Origin: UBA8437 sp963582065 | Lineage (GTDB): Bacteria; Planctomycetota; Planctomycetia; Planctomycetales; Planctomycetaceae | Assembly (NCBI GenBank): GCA_963582065.1 | Contig: CAUZRQ010000020.1 | Coordinates: 1 to 64,000 of the forward strand | Length of the DNA stretch: 64,000 nt | Reading direction: 5' to 3' | In this document: one piece after another, positions 9,729 through 18,805 of the stretch | Layout: every line of letters starts with the position of its first letter | Position numbering within the stretch: the first letter of the stretch is position 1 | The notes under the pieces: generated by a model | Seen by the model: only the letters and a program-made list of their open reading frames with translations | Databases searched by the model: none | What the model was told of the DNA's origin: nothing | Position numbers and translations under genes: made by a program

Positions 9729-10511
9729 ATGCGCTACGGGGATTGTCGCTGGGTTGATATCGACGCCATGGACAAGGACGGTGTGGTCGTCGTGTGCCCG
9801 ATCGCCGCACTGGAACAGCACGGGCACCATCTGCCACTGCTGACCGACACCTACCTGGCCACCGAGGTGGCCGAGCGCGTCGAGCAGGCGGTGCCCGACA
9901 AGGTGTTGCTGACGCCGACATTGTGGGTCGGAGCCTCAGATCATCATCTCGATTTTCCCGGCACGATTTCTTTGCCCAATTCGCTCTATGTCGAAGTGAT
10001 CAAGAACGTGGTTCGGTGTTTCGTGCGGGCCGGGTTCCGACGGATCCTGTTGCTCAACGGTCACGGCGGCAACATCGCCCCGGGCACTGTGGCGATCACC
10101 GAACTGGCCAACGAGTGCGACGAGGTCGACGGGTTGTTGCTGGCGTTGTCGAGTTACTGGGAACTGGCCGGATTCAATTCCGAATCGACCTCGTTGGAAA
10201 CGCCGATGGTTTCGCACGCCTGCGAATACGAGACGTCGATGATGCTGGTGGTCAACGGTGAGACGGTGCATGCCGACGAGGCGAGCGCGGGGGTGCCGGT
10301 CATCGACACGCCGTTCTACCATTCGGAACTTGGCGGTCGCGTGACTGTCGCCGGCCGGTTTCATCGTCTCAGCCCCACCGGGGCGATGGGGTCGCCGGAG
10401 TTGGCGACGGCCGAGAAGGGCGAGGAACTGCTGGGCCTGGGCGCGTCGGAAGTGGTGAAGTTCATCGAGGAGTTTCTGGGATGGGATCATCGGGTCGTCT
10501 TGAAACCCTGA
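9729..10511 (+). CDS. Creatininase family amidohydrolase
   Basis: 260 aa from the ATG at 9729, which has AGGAG six bases upstream; the open frame 5' of it overlaps the signal region of the divergent gene and is discarded. Creatininase-family metal ligands are visible: E29, H31 and D40 in ALEQHGHHLPLLTDT, H112 in LLNGHGGN, and the late Glu in ACEYETSMML. Members open cyclic amides (creatinine) or hydrolyse formamide side chains in flavin, F420 or mycofactocin metabolism. The substrate here is unknown. No signal peptide is seen, so it is cytoplasmic. Its 3' end overlaps the next gene by 31 bases. Confidence 0.85.
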   Translation: MRYGDCRWVDIDAMDKDGVVVVCPIAALEQHGHHLPLLTDTYLATEVAERVEQAVPDKVLLTPTLWVGASDHHLDFPGTISLPNSLYVEVIKNVVRCFVRAGFRRILLLNGHGGNIAPGTVAITELANECDEVDGLLLALSSYWELAGFNSESTSLETPMVSHACEYETSMMLVVNGETVHADEASAGVPVIDTPFYHSELGGRVTVAGRFHRLSPTGAMGSPELATAEKGEELLGLGASEVVKFIEEFLGWDHRVVLKP

Positions 10512-11635
10512 TCAGTGTGGGGTTGGTGCTTGGAGTGACCGGGATGGTGCTGGCAGCACCGCCGTTGCGGACCAGTGACGGTCTGTTCGACGCGTCGCAG
10601 CCGCGGACACTGGGCCTGGCGAAGTTGGAGCTGGAGGAGACGGTCCTCTACAAGGCGACCGCGCAGACATTTCGCTTCTGCCATCACCCGAACCTGGTCC
10701 GCCGCGGCGATCGAGTGCTGTGCATGTGGTCCAACGGTCGAGTCGGAGAGGATGAACCCGGGCAGAGAATCCTCTACTCCACCGCACATGTTGACCGCCT
10801 GGAAAAGTGGTCGCCCCCTCGAGAATTGGCCAACGATGCGACCGGCCGAGGTGCCTGTGTTGCGGCCGGCTGGCTGGTGAACGGTCCGACACTCATCGCA
10901 TTCTACACCGTTACCGGGGGTACGAATTTCGATCCGCGTACTGCCTTGTGGGCGAGATCCTCGACGAATGGTGACACGTGGTCAGTTCCACAGCGCGTGA
11001 TGCCGGGGTTCTACATTGCCGCTCCGGTGACCCTGGCCGACGGCAGCCTGCTACTGGCTGGTGAACACGTCGGTGATGCACGGGGATCCGGAAGAATGTC
11101 GCTCTATCGCACCCGGCAGCCGAATGGCCTGGGCGGGTGGGTCACGGCAAAGATTGCCCCCGGTGACCTGAAAGTGTTTGGTTACACCGAGCCGGCGCCG
11201 TATGTGCTAGGTGATGGCCGTGTTGTGTGTCCGTTCCGAAACTACAGCGGGACATTGTTTGCGAGCGAAAGTCGCGACGCCGGGCTGACATGGACCGCGC
11301 CGGAAAAGACCAATTTTCCGGATTCGCTGGCACGGCACGCCACCGGTCGTTTGCCCGACGGTCAGTATTTCCTGGTCAACAATTCGTCAGCGAAACGGCT
11401 CGACAGGTCAATTCTCACCATCGCGCTGAGTCGTGATGGACGGTTGTTTGATCGTGGGTTTGTCGTCAAGAACGAACCGGCAGCCAAAAGATTCGACGGC
11501 AAGCACAAGCTTGATGGATGGCAATATCCCCATGCCGTGGTTGTCGGAGAGACGTTGCTGATCGCCTATTCAGTGAACAAGGAAGACGTGCACCTGGCAC
11601 GGATCCGGTTGCAGGCTCTGGGCCGAAAGAAGTAG
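10481..11635 (+). CDS. Secreted sialidase-like (BNR/exo-alpha-sialidase fold) protein
   Basis: 384 aa. A signal peptide (LISVGLVLGVTGMVLAAP) precedes a six-bladed sialidase-type propeller. Asp-box-like turns (SSTNGDTWSVP, SRDAGLTWTAPE) recur, and the pattern HPNLVRRGDRVLCMWSNG matches planctomycete exo-alpha-sialidase-annotated proteins. True sialidases need an Arg triad, Tyr/Glu and Asp; that arrangement cannot be confirmed by eye, so a glycan-binding or other glycosidase role remains open. The ATG lies inside the 3' end of the creatininase-family gene, suggesting translational coupling. Confidence 0.75.
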   Translation: MGSSGRLETLISVGLVLGVTGMVLAAPPLRTSDGLFDASQPRTLGLAKLELEETVLYKATAQTFRFCHHPNLVRRGDRVLCMWSNGRVGEDEPGQRILYSTAHVDRLEKWSPPRELANDATGRGACVAAGWLVNGPTLIAFYTVTGGTNFDPRTALWARSSTNGDTWSVPQRVMPGFYIAAPVTLADGSLLLAGEHVGDARGSGRMSLYRTRQPNGLGGWVTAKIAPGDLKVFGYTEPAPYVLGDGRVVCPFRNYSGTLFASESRDAGLTWTAPEKTNFPDSLARHATGRLPDGQYFLVNNSSAKRLDRSILTIALSRDGRLFDRGFVVKNEPAAKRFDGKHKLDGWQYPHAVVVGETLLIAYSVNKEDVHLARIRLQALGRKK

Positions 11636-11729
11636 AACGCCGATCAGCGGCCGGCACGCGCCTGGCACGAGAAAGGCGAACGAACGGGCTGGTTCAGGGG
11701 ATTCAGTTCGCCCTCACGAGTAACAGAAA

Positions 11730-14624
11730 ATGATGATACGGGTCCTTGTCATCGCGGCGTGGCTTGCCGGATGTGTCGCCGCTCCCGCTGCCGAGCCATC
11801 GAAGCTGGAAACGGAATTTCGGAAAACGGTGCGGCCGTTTCTGGCTCGTTTCTGCACGGGCTGTCATGGAAAGACCAAGCCGAAGGCGGACTTGTCTCTG
11901 GCGGGTTGGCAATCGCGGCAGGCCGTTGCTGCCGATGCCCAACGACTGGAGTTGGTCCTGGAGAAACTGGTTGCCAAGGCGATGCCACCGAAGAAGGCGG
12001 AGCCCCGCCCCAGTGATCTGCAGCGACAGGTGGTGATCGAGTGGATCAGGCGATTGCGGCGCGAGGAGGCCGATCGCAATGCCGGTGATCCCGGTTCGGT
12101 ACTGCCGAGACGACTCAGTAACTCGGAATACGATTACACGATCCGCGACCTGACCGGTGTGGACATTCGCCCGACTCGCGAGTTTCCGCTGGATCCGGCC
12201 AACGAGGCCGGTTTCGACAACAGTGGCGAGTCGCTGGCCATGACCCCTGCGCTGTTGAACAAGTACCTGGCGGCCGCCCGCCACGTGGCTGACCACCTCG
12301 TGATGACCCACGACGGTGTGAGGTTTGCCCCACATCCGGTGGTCACCGACACCGATCGAGACCGGTACTGCGTTCAGCGAATCGTCGACTTCTACAGGCG
12401 TCAGCCGACAGATGTCGCCGTGTACCTGGAGGCCGCCTGGCGGTTTCGGCATCGGGGTCTGCTGGGACGAGCAAAGGAGACGATTGGCTCGGCTGCCCGG
12501 ACGGCAGGAGTCAGTGAGAAGTACCTCGGGACGCTGCTCGGGTTGCTGTCGGATCCGAAGAACCCCGACGGCCCGGTTGAAGGGCCAACGGCCGAGCTGC
12601 GAAAGCGTTGGCGGGCGTTGCCGACACCGAGAAAGAGTGGGCCGAAGGTGGCCGAGAAGGGTTGCGCCGTGTTGGCGAAATGGATTGTCCAGGAGCGGCA
12701 GAAGTGGCAGGTTCCGGAATTCAAGATCGTAGTCGAGGTGATTCAGCGGGGATCACAGCCGGTGGTGCTGCTGAAAAACCGCACGATGGCGGCGAACCGG
12801 CTCAAGGGCAATCTTCCCGAAAACCCAGGCAAGGACCCGAAGGTGGCGGCCTTGCGGGAATCGGTGAAAACCTTCTGCGCGGTGATTCCCGACACGTTCT
12901 ACGTTTCTGAACGTGGACGGGTGTTCCTCCCGAAGAAAGACCGCAACAAGGGTCGCCTGCTGAGCGCGGGTTTTCACCTGATGACCGGTTACTTTCGTGA
13001 CGACATCCCGCTGTACGAGCTGGTGCTCGATGAGCAGGGACGTGCCGAACTGGATCGACTCTGGAGTGAACTGAATTTCATCACGCTGGCACCAGTCCGC
13101 CAGTTCCGCGATTACGTCTTTTATGAGCGAGCGGAGACACGGTTCATTGAGCCCAAGGAATTTGACTTCGCGCGTTCGGAGGACAAGGACCTGACGTCCC
13201 CGGCCAAGATGAAGCGTCTCACTGATCTGTACATCTCCGTCGCAGAAACCCGCAAGGCGCCGCCATTGGAATTGCGGGAGATCAGGCACCATTTTGCGGC
13301 GATGTCCAAGACGATCCGGAAGTTGGAGTCGACACGTCTGGCGGCCGAGCCAAAACAGTTGCAATCGCTACTGCGACTGGCAGCTCGGGCCTATCGCCGA
13401 CCGTTGCAGTCGGTCGAGCGAGAAGAGTTGCTCGCCTTCTATCGGGAATTGAGGGCCCGTCATGAACTTGCACACGAGCCGGCTGTGCGAGATGTGGTGG
13501 TCGCCTTGCTTGTCTCGCCCCTGTTCTCCTACCGCGTGGTGCGGCCCGAACCCGGGCGGACGACCCACCGCCTGGATGGTTACGAGTTGGCGAGCCGGCT
13601 GAGTTATTTCCTTTGGTCGAGTCTTCCTGATCGCGAGTTGTTGCAGTTGGCGGGCTCGAACCGGCTGGCGCGGCCGGACGTCCTGAAACAGCAAGTCAAC
13701 CGCATGCTGGCGGACCCGCGTTCGGCGGCCCTGGCGGCGGAGTTTCTCGGCCAGTGGCTTGGAGTGCGCCAGTTCCAGCAATTCAACGGGGTCGATCGGA
13801 AACGGTTCCCCTCCTTCACGAGGGAATTGCGACAGTCGATGTACGAGGAACCGTTGCGGTATTTCAGCGACCTGTTGAGGCGGAACGGGTCAGTCGTGTC
13901 GCTGATCTCAGGTCGGCACGCGATTGTGAACGCCAGTCTCGCCAGGCATTACGGTCTGCCGATCCCGGACGCTGTGCCTTCGGGTGACTGGTTTCGTGTC
14001 GAAAAGGCCTCCGGACACGGTCGCGGTGGCTTGTTGCCGATGGGAGTGTTTTTGACCAGCAACTCGTCCGGGTTGCGGACCAGTCCGGTTCGCAGGGGTT
14101 ACTGGGTTGTCCATCGTCTGCTGGGTGAGCATATTCCCCCGCCCCCCCCGAAGGTCCCCGATCTGCCTGCCGATGAAACGGATCTCGGTGATGTGACGTT
14201 ACGGCAGTTGCTTGTCAAGCATCGAAAGTTGGCCGCCTGTGCCGTGTGTCACGCCCGTTTCGATGCATACGGGCTGGTCTTCGAAGGCTATGGACCCGTT
14301 GGTCGGCGACGGAAAGTCGATGGTGGCGGTCGGACTGTTGACGTTCGCGCTGAATTTCCTGACGGAAGCCGGGGAGCGGGATTGCCAGGCCTGCGACGAC
14401 ACCTGGTCGAAAATCGCCGCGGACAGTTTGTCGACAACATCGTTCGCCGCCTGTTTGCCTACGCCCTTGGCCGTCGGCTGATGTTATCGGATCGCCGGGG
14501 AATTGAGCGGATGACGCGATCGCTGGAAAAAGACGGGTTTCGTGTGCGAGGACTTATCGAGGAGATTGTCTTGAGCCGGCAGTTTCTCGAGAAGCGAGAT
14601 CGAGACTTTCAGGTCGCGCGATGA
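11730..14624 (+). CDS. DUF1592-type planctomycete cytochrome (DUF1587/1595/1592/1588/1585)
   Basis: 964 aa with a signal peptide. A first haem motif, FCTGCHGKTKPKADLSL (C42, C45, H46), opens the protein. It is followed by DUF1587 (LPRRLSNSEYDYTIRDLTGV), DUF1595 and DUF1592 (GYELASRLSYFLWSSLPDRE), DUF1588 (LTSNSSGLRTSPVRRGYWV, then a second CAVCHARFDAYGLVFEGYG haem motif) and DUF1585 at the C-terminus. All parts of the family are in normal order. Together with the DUF1552 gene 111 bases downstream it forms the second classic planctomycete surface-protein pair. Function is unproven; haem binding and extracytoplasmic location are reasonable. An ATG three bases later is an equally possible start. 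Confidence 0.92.
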   Translation: MMIRVLVIAAWLAGCVAAPAAEPSKLETEFRKTVRPFLARFCTGCHGKTKPKADLSLAGWQSRQAVAADAQRLELVLEKLVAKAMPPKKAEPRPSDLQRQVVIEWIRRLRREEADRNAGDPGSVLPRRLSNSEYDYTIRDLTGVDIRPTREFPLDPANEAGFDNSGESLAMTPALLNKYLAAARHVADHLVMTHDGVRFAPHPVVTDTDRDRYCVQRIVDFYRRQPTDVAVYLEAAWRFRHRGLLGRAKETIGSAARTAGVSEKYLGTLLGLLSDPKNPDGPVEGPTAELRKRWRALPTPRKSGPKVAEKGCAVLAKWIVQERQKWQVPEFKIVVEVIQRGSQPVVLLKNRTMAANRLKGNLPENPGKDPKVAALRESVKTFCAVIPDTFYVSERGRVFLPKKDRNKGRLLSAGFHLMTGYFRDDIPLYELVLDEQGRAELDRLWSELNFITLAPVRQFRDYVFYERAETRFIEPKEFDFARSEDKDLTSPAKMKRLTDLYISVAETRKAPPLELREIRHHFAAMSKTIRKLESTRLAAEPKQLQSLLRLAARAYRRPLQSVEREELLAFYRELRARHELAHEPAVRDVVVALLVSPLFSYRVVRPEPGRTTHRLDGYELASRLSYFLWSSLPDRELLQLAGSNRLARPDVLKQQVNRMLADPRSAALAAEFLGQWLGVRQFQQFNGVDRKRFPSFTRELRQSMYEEPLRYFSDLLRRNGSVVSLISGRHAIVNASLARHYGLPIPDAVPSGDWFRVEKASGHGRGGLLPMGVFLTSNSSGLRTSPVRRGYWVVHRLLGEHIPPPPPKVPDLPADETDLGDVTLRQLLVKHRKLAACAVCHARFDAYGLVFEGYGPVGRRRKVDGGGRTVDVRAEFPDGSRGAGLPGLRRHLVENRRGQFVDNIVRRLFAYALGRRLMLSDRRGIERMTRSLEKDGFRVRGLIEEIVLSRQFLEKRDRDFQVAR

Positions 14625-14735
14625 GGTGCGGGTGATCGCCTCGAGCGGCTTACTGCCCCGGATTGCCGCTGCTGCACAAAGCGACTGTGCTATAGTACTC
14701 GCCGAGCCGGAAAGACTTGCCGGAGCCGATAGCCG

Positions 14736-16061
14736 ATGACTGTCGAGACGACCCGTTCACATCGACGTGCCTTTCTTCGCGGTGCCGGTGTGACGATGGC
14801 ACTGCCATGGCTTGAGTCAATTCCCACGCTCGGGGCTCCGGCCAGCCAGTCGGGGAGCATGTACCCGAAGCGGTTTGCTGTGCTGTTCATGGCCAACGGT
14901 GTGAACCCCGATCACTGGTGGGGGCGTGAAACCGAGTCGGGGCTGGAGTTGGGCAAGAGCCTGAAGCCTCTGGACCCGATTCGCAAAAAGGTCAATGTCA
15001 TCCACGGGCTGTTCAACAAGAACGCGACCGGCGTGGGCGTTCATCCCGGCCAGACCGGCAATATTCTCTCCGGCGTCTCGTTGCAGAAAGGCGCGGTGAT
15101 TCGGGGCGGGGTCAGCGTTGACCAGGAGGTGGCGCGGCGGTTCGAAGATCAGACAATTCAGACGAGCCTCGTGCTGGGATGTGAACAGCCCATCACCGGA
15201 TACCACGAGACCAATTTCTCGATGTGCTACAGCTCGCACATTTCATGGCGTGACGTGACCGCGCCGGTGCCGATGGAGGTCTACCCCTCGCTGGCTTTCG
15301 ACAGCCTGTTCGACAACCGGGGCAGTCGGCGAACGCAGAGTATCCTGGATCGGGTAGGCTCCCAGGCGTCCGGTTTGAGACGGCGGGCCAGTTACACCGA
15401 CCGCGCGAAACTCGACGAGTACCTGACCAGCGTGCGAGAGATCGAGCGTCGAATTGAACGGGTTCGAAAGCTCAAGGACCGTGCCGACGAGAATGCCGGC
15501 AAGGCGAACAGGCCGGTGGTGGCGATGCCTCGCCCGGACGACGGCCTGCCGGAGGACATCCGGGAGCACATGAGATTGATGTGTGATGTGATCGCGCTGG
15601 CGTTCCAGACCGACAAGACCCGGGTGGCGACACTGCTTTTGTGTCGCGACATTTCGGGGTTGTTCTATCCGTTCCTGGACGTGAGACGAAACCACCACAC
15701 CTCATCGCACTACGATCAAACCGAAGCTTACGAGCGGGTTTCGCGGTACTACTGCAGCCAATTGGCCTACCTGGCCAAGAAACTTGACGCGATGCCCGAA
15801 GGAGACGGCACGGTGCTGGATCATTCGTGCCTGTTGTTCATCAACAACATGTGGTCGGGCAAGGCGCACGATTCGAACAAGGTGCCGTTGATCCAGGTCG
15901 GTGGTCTCGATGGGGCGATCCGGACGGGTCGGGCCCTGGACTACATGGAAAAAGGTGACGAGAACCGGAAGCTCTGCAGCCTGTACCTCTCGATCATGGA
16001 CGGCCTGGGCGTGAAGCTGCCTCGCTTCGGCGACGCCGACTCGCGACTGGCCGGATTCTAG
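14736..16061 (+). CDS. DUF1552 domain protein, probably Tat-exported
   Basis: 441 aa. The N-terminus SHRRAFLRGAGVTMALPWLES is a twin-arginine-type signal. The DUF1552 body is recognisable from FAVLFMANGVNPDHWWG, the NVIHGLFNK region, GLRRRASYTDRAKLDEYLTS and the HHTSSHYDQTEAYERVSRYY stretch near residue 320. DUF1552 proteins are almost always encoded directly after DUF1592-type cytochromes, as here, and share the phosphatase/sulfatase-like fold of DUF1501. The biochemical role is unknown. Confidence 0.92.
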   Translation: MTVETTRSHRRAFLRGAGVTMALPWLESIPTLGAPASQSGSMYPKRFAVLFMANGVNPDHWWGRETESGLELGKSLKPLDPIRKKVNVIHGLFNKNATGVGVHPGQTGNILSGVSLQKGAVIRGGVSVDQEVARRFEDQTIQTSLVLGCEQPITGYHETNFSMCYSSHISWRDVTAPVPMEVYPSLAFDSLFDNRGSRRTQSILDRVGSQASGLRRRASYTDRAKLDEYLTSVREIERRIERVRKLKDRADENAGKANRPVVAMPRPDDGLPEDIREHMRLMCDVIALAFQTDKTRVATLLLCRDISGLFYPFLDVRRNHHTSSHYDQTEAYERVSRYYCSQLAYLAKKLDAMPEGDGTVLDHSCLLFINNMWSGKAHDSNKVPLIQVGGLDGAIRTGRALDYMEKGDENRKLCSLYLSIMDGLGVKLPRFGDADSRLAGF

Positions 16062-16122
16062 GGCAGCCGTCGGGACGCGACGACAGGCCCGCGTGTCCTT
16101 GGGACCTTTCATCCAAACGCCC

Positions 16123-17121
16123 ATGTCCGACAGGCCCGACTCTTTCCCGCGGATCATGCTGGCTTCGACCGATCCGGACCTTCCCGACGATCTTCCGGTC
16201 GGCGTTGACAAGTACCGTGAGTTCCAGTCCATCGCCCGAGGTGCGAAGGCCGAGTTGCGGGCGTGTTGGGACACGATCATGGGCCGCCGCGTCGCCATGA
16301 AGACGCTGTTGCCCGAGTGGCAGGACGACCCGGACGAACGTCGGCGGTTTCTCCGCGAGGCACGCGTCACCGCTCAACTGCAGCATCCCAACACCGTTCC
16401 GGTCTACGAGATCGGTCGGCACGAGGACGGCTGGCTGTTCTTCACGATGAAGTGCATTGCCGGCGAGGACCTGTTCAAGGTGCTGCAGCGACTGAGCTGG
16501 GACGACAAGGTGACCGTCTCGAGGTTTCCGACCGGCCGACGGGTCGATGTCGCTGTGCAGGCCTGCCAGGCCTGTGCGTATGCCCATGCGCACGGTGTCG
16601 TACATCGGGACCTGAAACCGGAAAATATCTGGGTGGGAGAATTCGGTGAGGTGATTGTGCTCGACTGGGGGGTGTCCAAGGTCTGGGGTGTCACCGACCC
16701 GGTCGTCGACGGCCTGGGCACGCCCGTGCTCGACGCCGATCTCGACCAGGAACTCTCTCCGCTGACCCGTGTCGGACAGCGGCCCGGGACGCCGCTGTAC
16801 ATGTCTCCCGAACAGGTCCTGGGAAAACACTCGATCGACGAGCGATCCGACGTGTTCAGCATGGGGGTGGTCCTTTACGAGATGCTCGCTTTTCGGGAAC
16901 CGTTTCGGGGTCGTACCGTCCGCCAGACGTTCGAGAACATCCTGCACGACGAACCGCAGCCACTTCGAGAAGCCGCTCCCGAGAGGGGCATTTCCGAGTC
17001 ACTGGAAGCGATCGTGCTGAAGGCAATTGCCAAGGACCCGGCCGGACGACAGCAGTCGATGGTCGAGTTGATCGACGGGCTGGAATCGGTGCGTCGTGAC
17101 CTGCCGCTGGATGGCCAGTAA
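16123..17121 (+). CDS. Serine/threonine protein kinase, soluble
   Basis: 332 aa from the ATG at 16123; a GTG 30 bases upstream is in frame and neither start has a clear ribosome binding site. The kinase fold is complete from the VAIK-type lysine (K60 in GRRVAMKTL) through HRDLKPEN (D163), VLDWG in place of DFG (D181), and the MSPEQ activation-segment end. The glycine-rich loop is degenerate: SIARGAKAELRACWD keeps only one of the usual glycines. There is no transmembrane segment or sensor domain; the protein is essentially a bare catalytic domain. It stands between the DUF1552 gene and a sulfatase gene, both co-directional. Substrates are unknown. Confidence 0.88.
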   Translation: MSDRPDSFPRIMLASTDPDLPDDLPVGVDKYREFQSIARGAKAELRACWDTIMGRRVAMKTLLPEWQDDPDERRRFLREARVTAQLQHPNTVPVYEIGRHEDGWLFFTMKCIAGEDLFKVLQRLSWDDKVTVSRFPTGRRVDVAVQACQACAYAHAHGVVHRDLKPENIWVGEFGEVIVLDWGVSKVWGVTDPVVDGLGTPVLDADLDQELSPLTRVGQRPGTPLYMSPEQVLGKHSIDERSDVFSMGVVLYEMLAFREPFRGRTVRQTFENILHDEPQPLREAAPERGISESLEAIVLKAIAKDPAGRQQSMVELIDGLESVRRDLPLDGQ

Positions 17122-17207
17122 GCTGTCCCCGGTGCGGCTTGACAACCGAACAGCGTGCGGGTGACATCCGTTGCGAATGCGCGATGAACCGAGTGGAGGA
17201 CAAAGAG

Positions 17208-18686
17208 ATGAGGGCCTGGAACTTTCGATTGAGTCGGCTGTTGGCGATGTTGCTGCTGGCTGGGGTCGTCGCCGGACCGTCACTTGCAGATGAAGCGGAC
17301 AGGAAGCGGCCCAACGTGCTCTTTCTTGTCTGCGACGATCTGAATTGCGACATGGGCTGCTACGCTCATCCGCAGGTCAAGACTCCACACATCGACCGGT
17401 TGGCGCGGCGGGGCGTGCTGTTCTCGAGCGCGTTCTGCCAGTTCCCGCTTTGCGGGCCGAGTCGGGCGTCGTTCTTGACCGGGATGTACCCCGACCAGAC
17501 GCTGGTCCGTCGCAATGCGATCTACATTCGCGAGCACATCCCCAACGTGGTGACGATGCCGCAGATGTTCCGCCGCAACGGCTATTTTGCGACGCGAATC
17601 GGAAAGATGTACCACTACAACGTCCCGAAGCACATCGGGACCAGCGGGCACGACGACCCCTACTCGTGGAACCAGACGTTCAATCCTCGCGGGCGAGATG
17701 TCGACGAGGAAGCCAAGATCTTCAGCCTGCGAAAAGGTCAGTTCGGCGGAACACTCAGTTGGTTGGCAGCCGAGGGGACCGACGAGGAACAGACTGACGG
17801 AATTGCGGCGACGTTGGCTGTCGATTGTTTGAAGGCTCACGCGAAGACCGGCAAGCCGTTCTTCCTGGCCGTCGGTCTCTATCGGCCGCACACGCCTTAC
17901 GTGGCACCGAAGAAGTACTTCGAAATGTATCCCGTGGCATCCATCAGGATTCCGGAGGTGCCCAAGGGGTACTTTGACACGCTTCCTGCTGCTGCTCGTC
18001 AGACAATTCTCAGGAAGCGTGACCAGGTCAACTTGCCCGAAAAGCTGGCTCGCGAGGCAATCCAGGCCTATTACGCCTCGATCACATTTGCCGACGCACA
18101 GATAGGCAGGATCCTCGACGCCCTGGAACAGACCGGACTCGACAAGAACACAGTCGTGCTGTTCACCTCCGATCACGGGTACCACATGGGCGAACACGGT
18201 CACTATCAGAAAACGACGCTGTTCGAGAATTCCGACCGTGTTCCGTTGGTGATCGCCGGGCCCGGTGTGACGGCACGGGGCCAAACGCACAAGCAGCCCG
18301 TCGAGATGGTCGATTTCTATCGAACGCTGGCCGACCTGTGCGGGATCGAAGCTCCCGGTACCGTCACCGGTCTCAGCCTGGCCCCGGCCCTTGTCGACAC
18401 CTCGAAGGCAATCCGGTCATCGGCTTTGACGCAGTACTCGTCCGGCTACAGCCTGAGAACCGCGCGGTACCGTTACACCGAATGGGGCCGGGATGGTGCG
18501 GGTGGTGCCGAGTTGTACGACCGCGACAAAGATCCTGAAGAACTCGTCAATCTGGCCGGCAAGGGCGAACTCAAGTCGACCCGGCAGAAATTGTCGGCCC
18601 TGTTACGGAAGCGTGTGATCGCAGCACGGCAGAAACCCAAGGGGTTGACACAGATCCAGTTCAAGAACCGACGGCGGGTACGATAA
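17208..18686 (+). CDS. Sulfatase, iduronate-2-sulfatase-like
   Basis: 492 aa from the ATG at 17208, supported by GGAGG nine bases upstream and an immediate signal peptide. The type I sulfatase signature is LCGPSRASFLTG, in which C82 would be converted to formylglycine. The metal-binding aspartates are D43 and D44 in VCDDLNCDMG, and a second metal site is visible in LFTSDHGYHMGEHG. The opening KRPNVLFLVCDDLN and the overall layout match iduronate-2-sulfatase-like planctomycete enzymes. It is probably exported and removes sulfate esters from polysaccharide or glycosaminoglycan-like substrates; the exact substrate cannot be inferred. Confidence 0.92.
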   Translation: MRAWNFRLSRLLAMLLLAGVVAGPSLADEADRKRPNVLFLVCDDLNCDMGCYAHPQVKTPHIDRLARRGVLFSSAFCQFPLCGPSRASFLTGMYPDQTLVRRNAIYIREHIPNVVTMPQMFRRNGYFATRIGKMYHYNVPKHIGTSGHDDPYSWNQTFNPRGRDVDEEAKIFSLRKGQFGGTLSWLAAEGTDEEQTDGIAATLAVDCLKAHAKTGKPFFLAVGLYRPHTPYVAPKKYFEMYPVASIRIPEVPKGYFDTLPAAARQTILRKRDQVNLPEKLAREAIQAYYASITFADAQIGRILDALEQTGLDKNTVVLFTSDHGYHMGEHGHYQKTTLFENSDRVPLVIAGPGVTARGQTHKQPVEMVDFYRTLADLCGIEAPGTVTGLSLAPALVDTSKAIRSSALTQYSSGYSLRTARYRYTEWGRDGAGGAELYDRDKDPEELVNLAGKGELKSTRQKLSALLRKRVIAARQKPKGLTQIQFKNRRRVR

Positions 18687-18709
18687 GACGACCGGTGCGG
18701 AGCCAGTCG

Positions 18710-18805
18710 ATGCTCCCGGCGGCCGTGGTGATCTGGCCCGTGGCGATTCGCGGCGAAGACCTGCCCGTTGTACCGGAAGGGTTTCGGGTCGAGCTGGTTA
18801 CTGGT
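18710..18805 (+). pseudogene. N-terminal remnant of a PVC-type haem-binding/membrane-bound dehydrogenase gene
   Basis: An ATG at 18710 opens a frame that reads as a short signal segment (MLPAAVVIWPVAIRGED) followed by LPVVPEGFRVELVTG, then loses any family resemblance and stops within a few codons. The pattern PEGFxVELV directly after a signal peptide is the characteristic mature N-terminus of planctomycete/verrucomicrobial membrane-bound dehydrogenase-cytochrome proteins, which are normally about 1000 residues long. Only about 30 codons remain, lying between two convergent sulfatase genes and overlapping the last bases of the second one. I read it as the stump left by a deletion or rearrangement. 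The match is short, so chance resemblance is possible. Confidence 0.5.

Noticed and set aside
18687..18797. Intrinsic terminator between convergent sulfatase genes
   Set aside because: No stem followed by a T-run was found; the interval is better explained by the dehydrogenase gene remnant.
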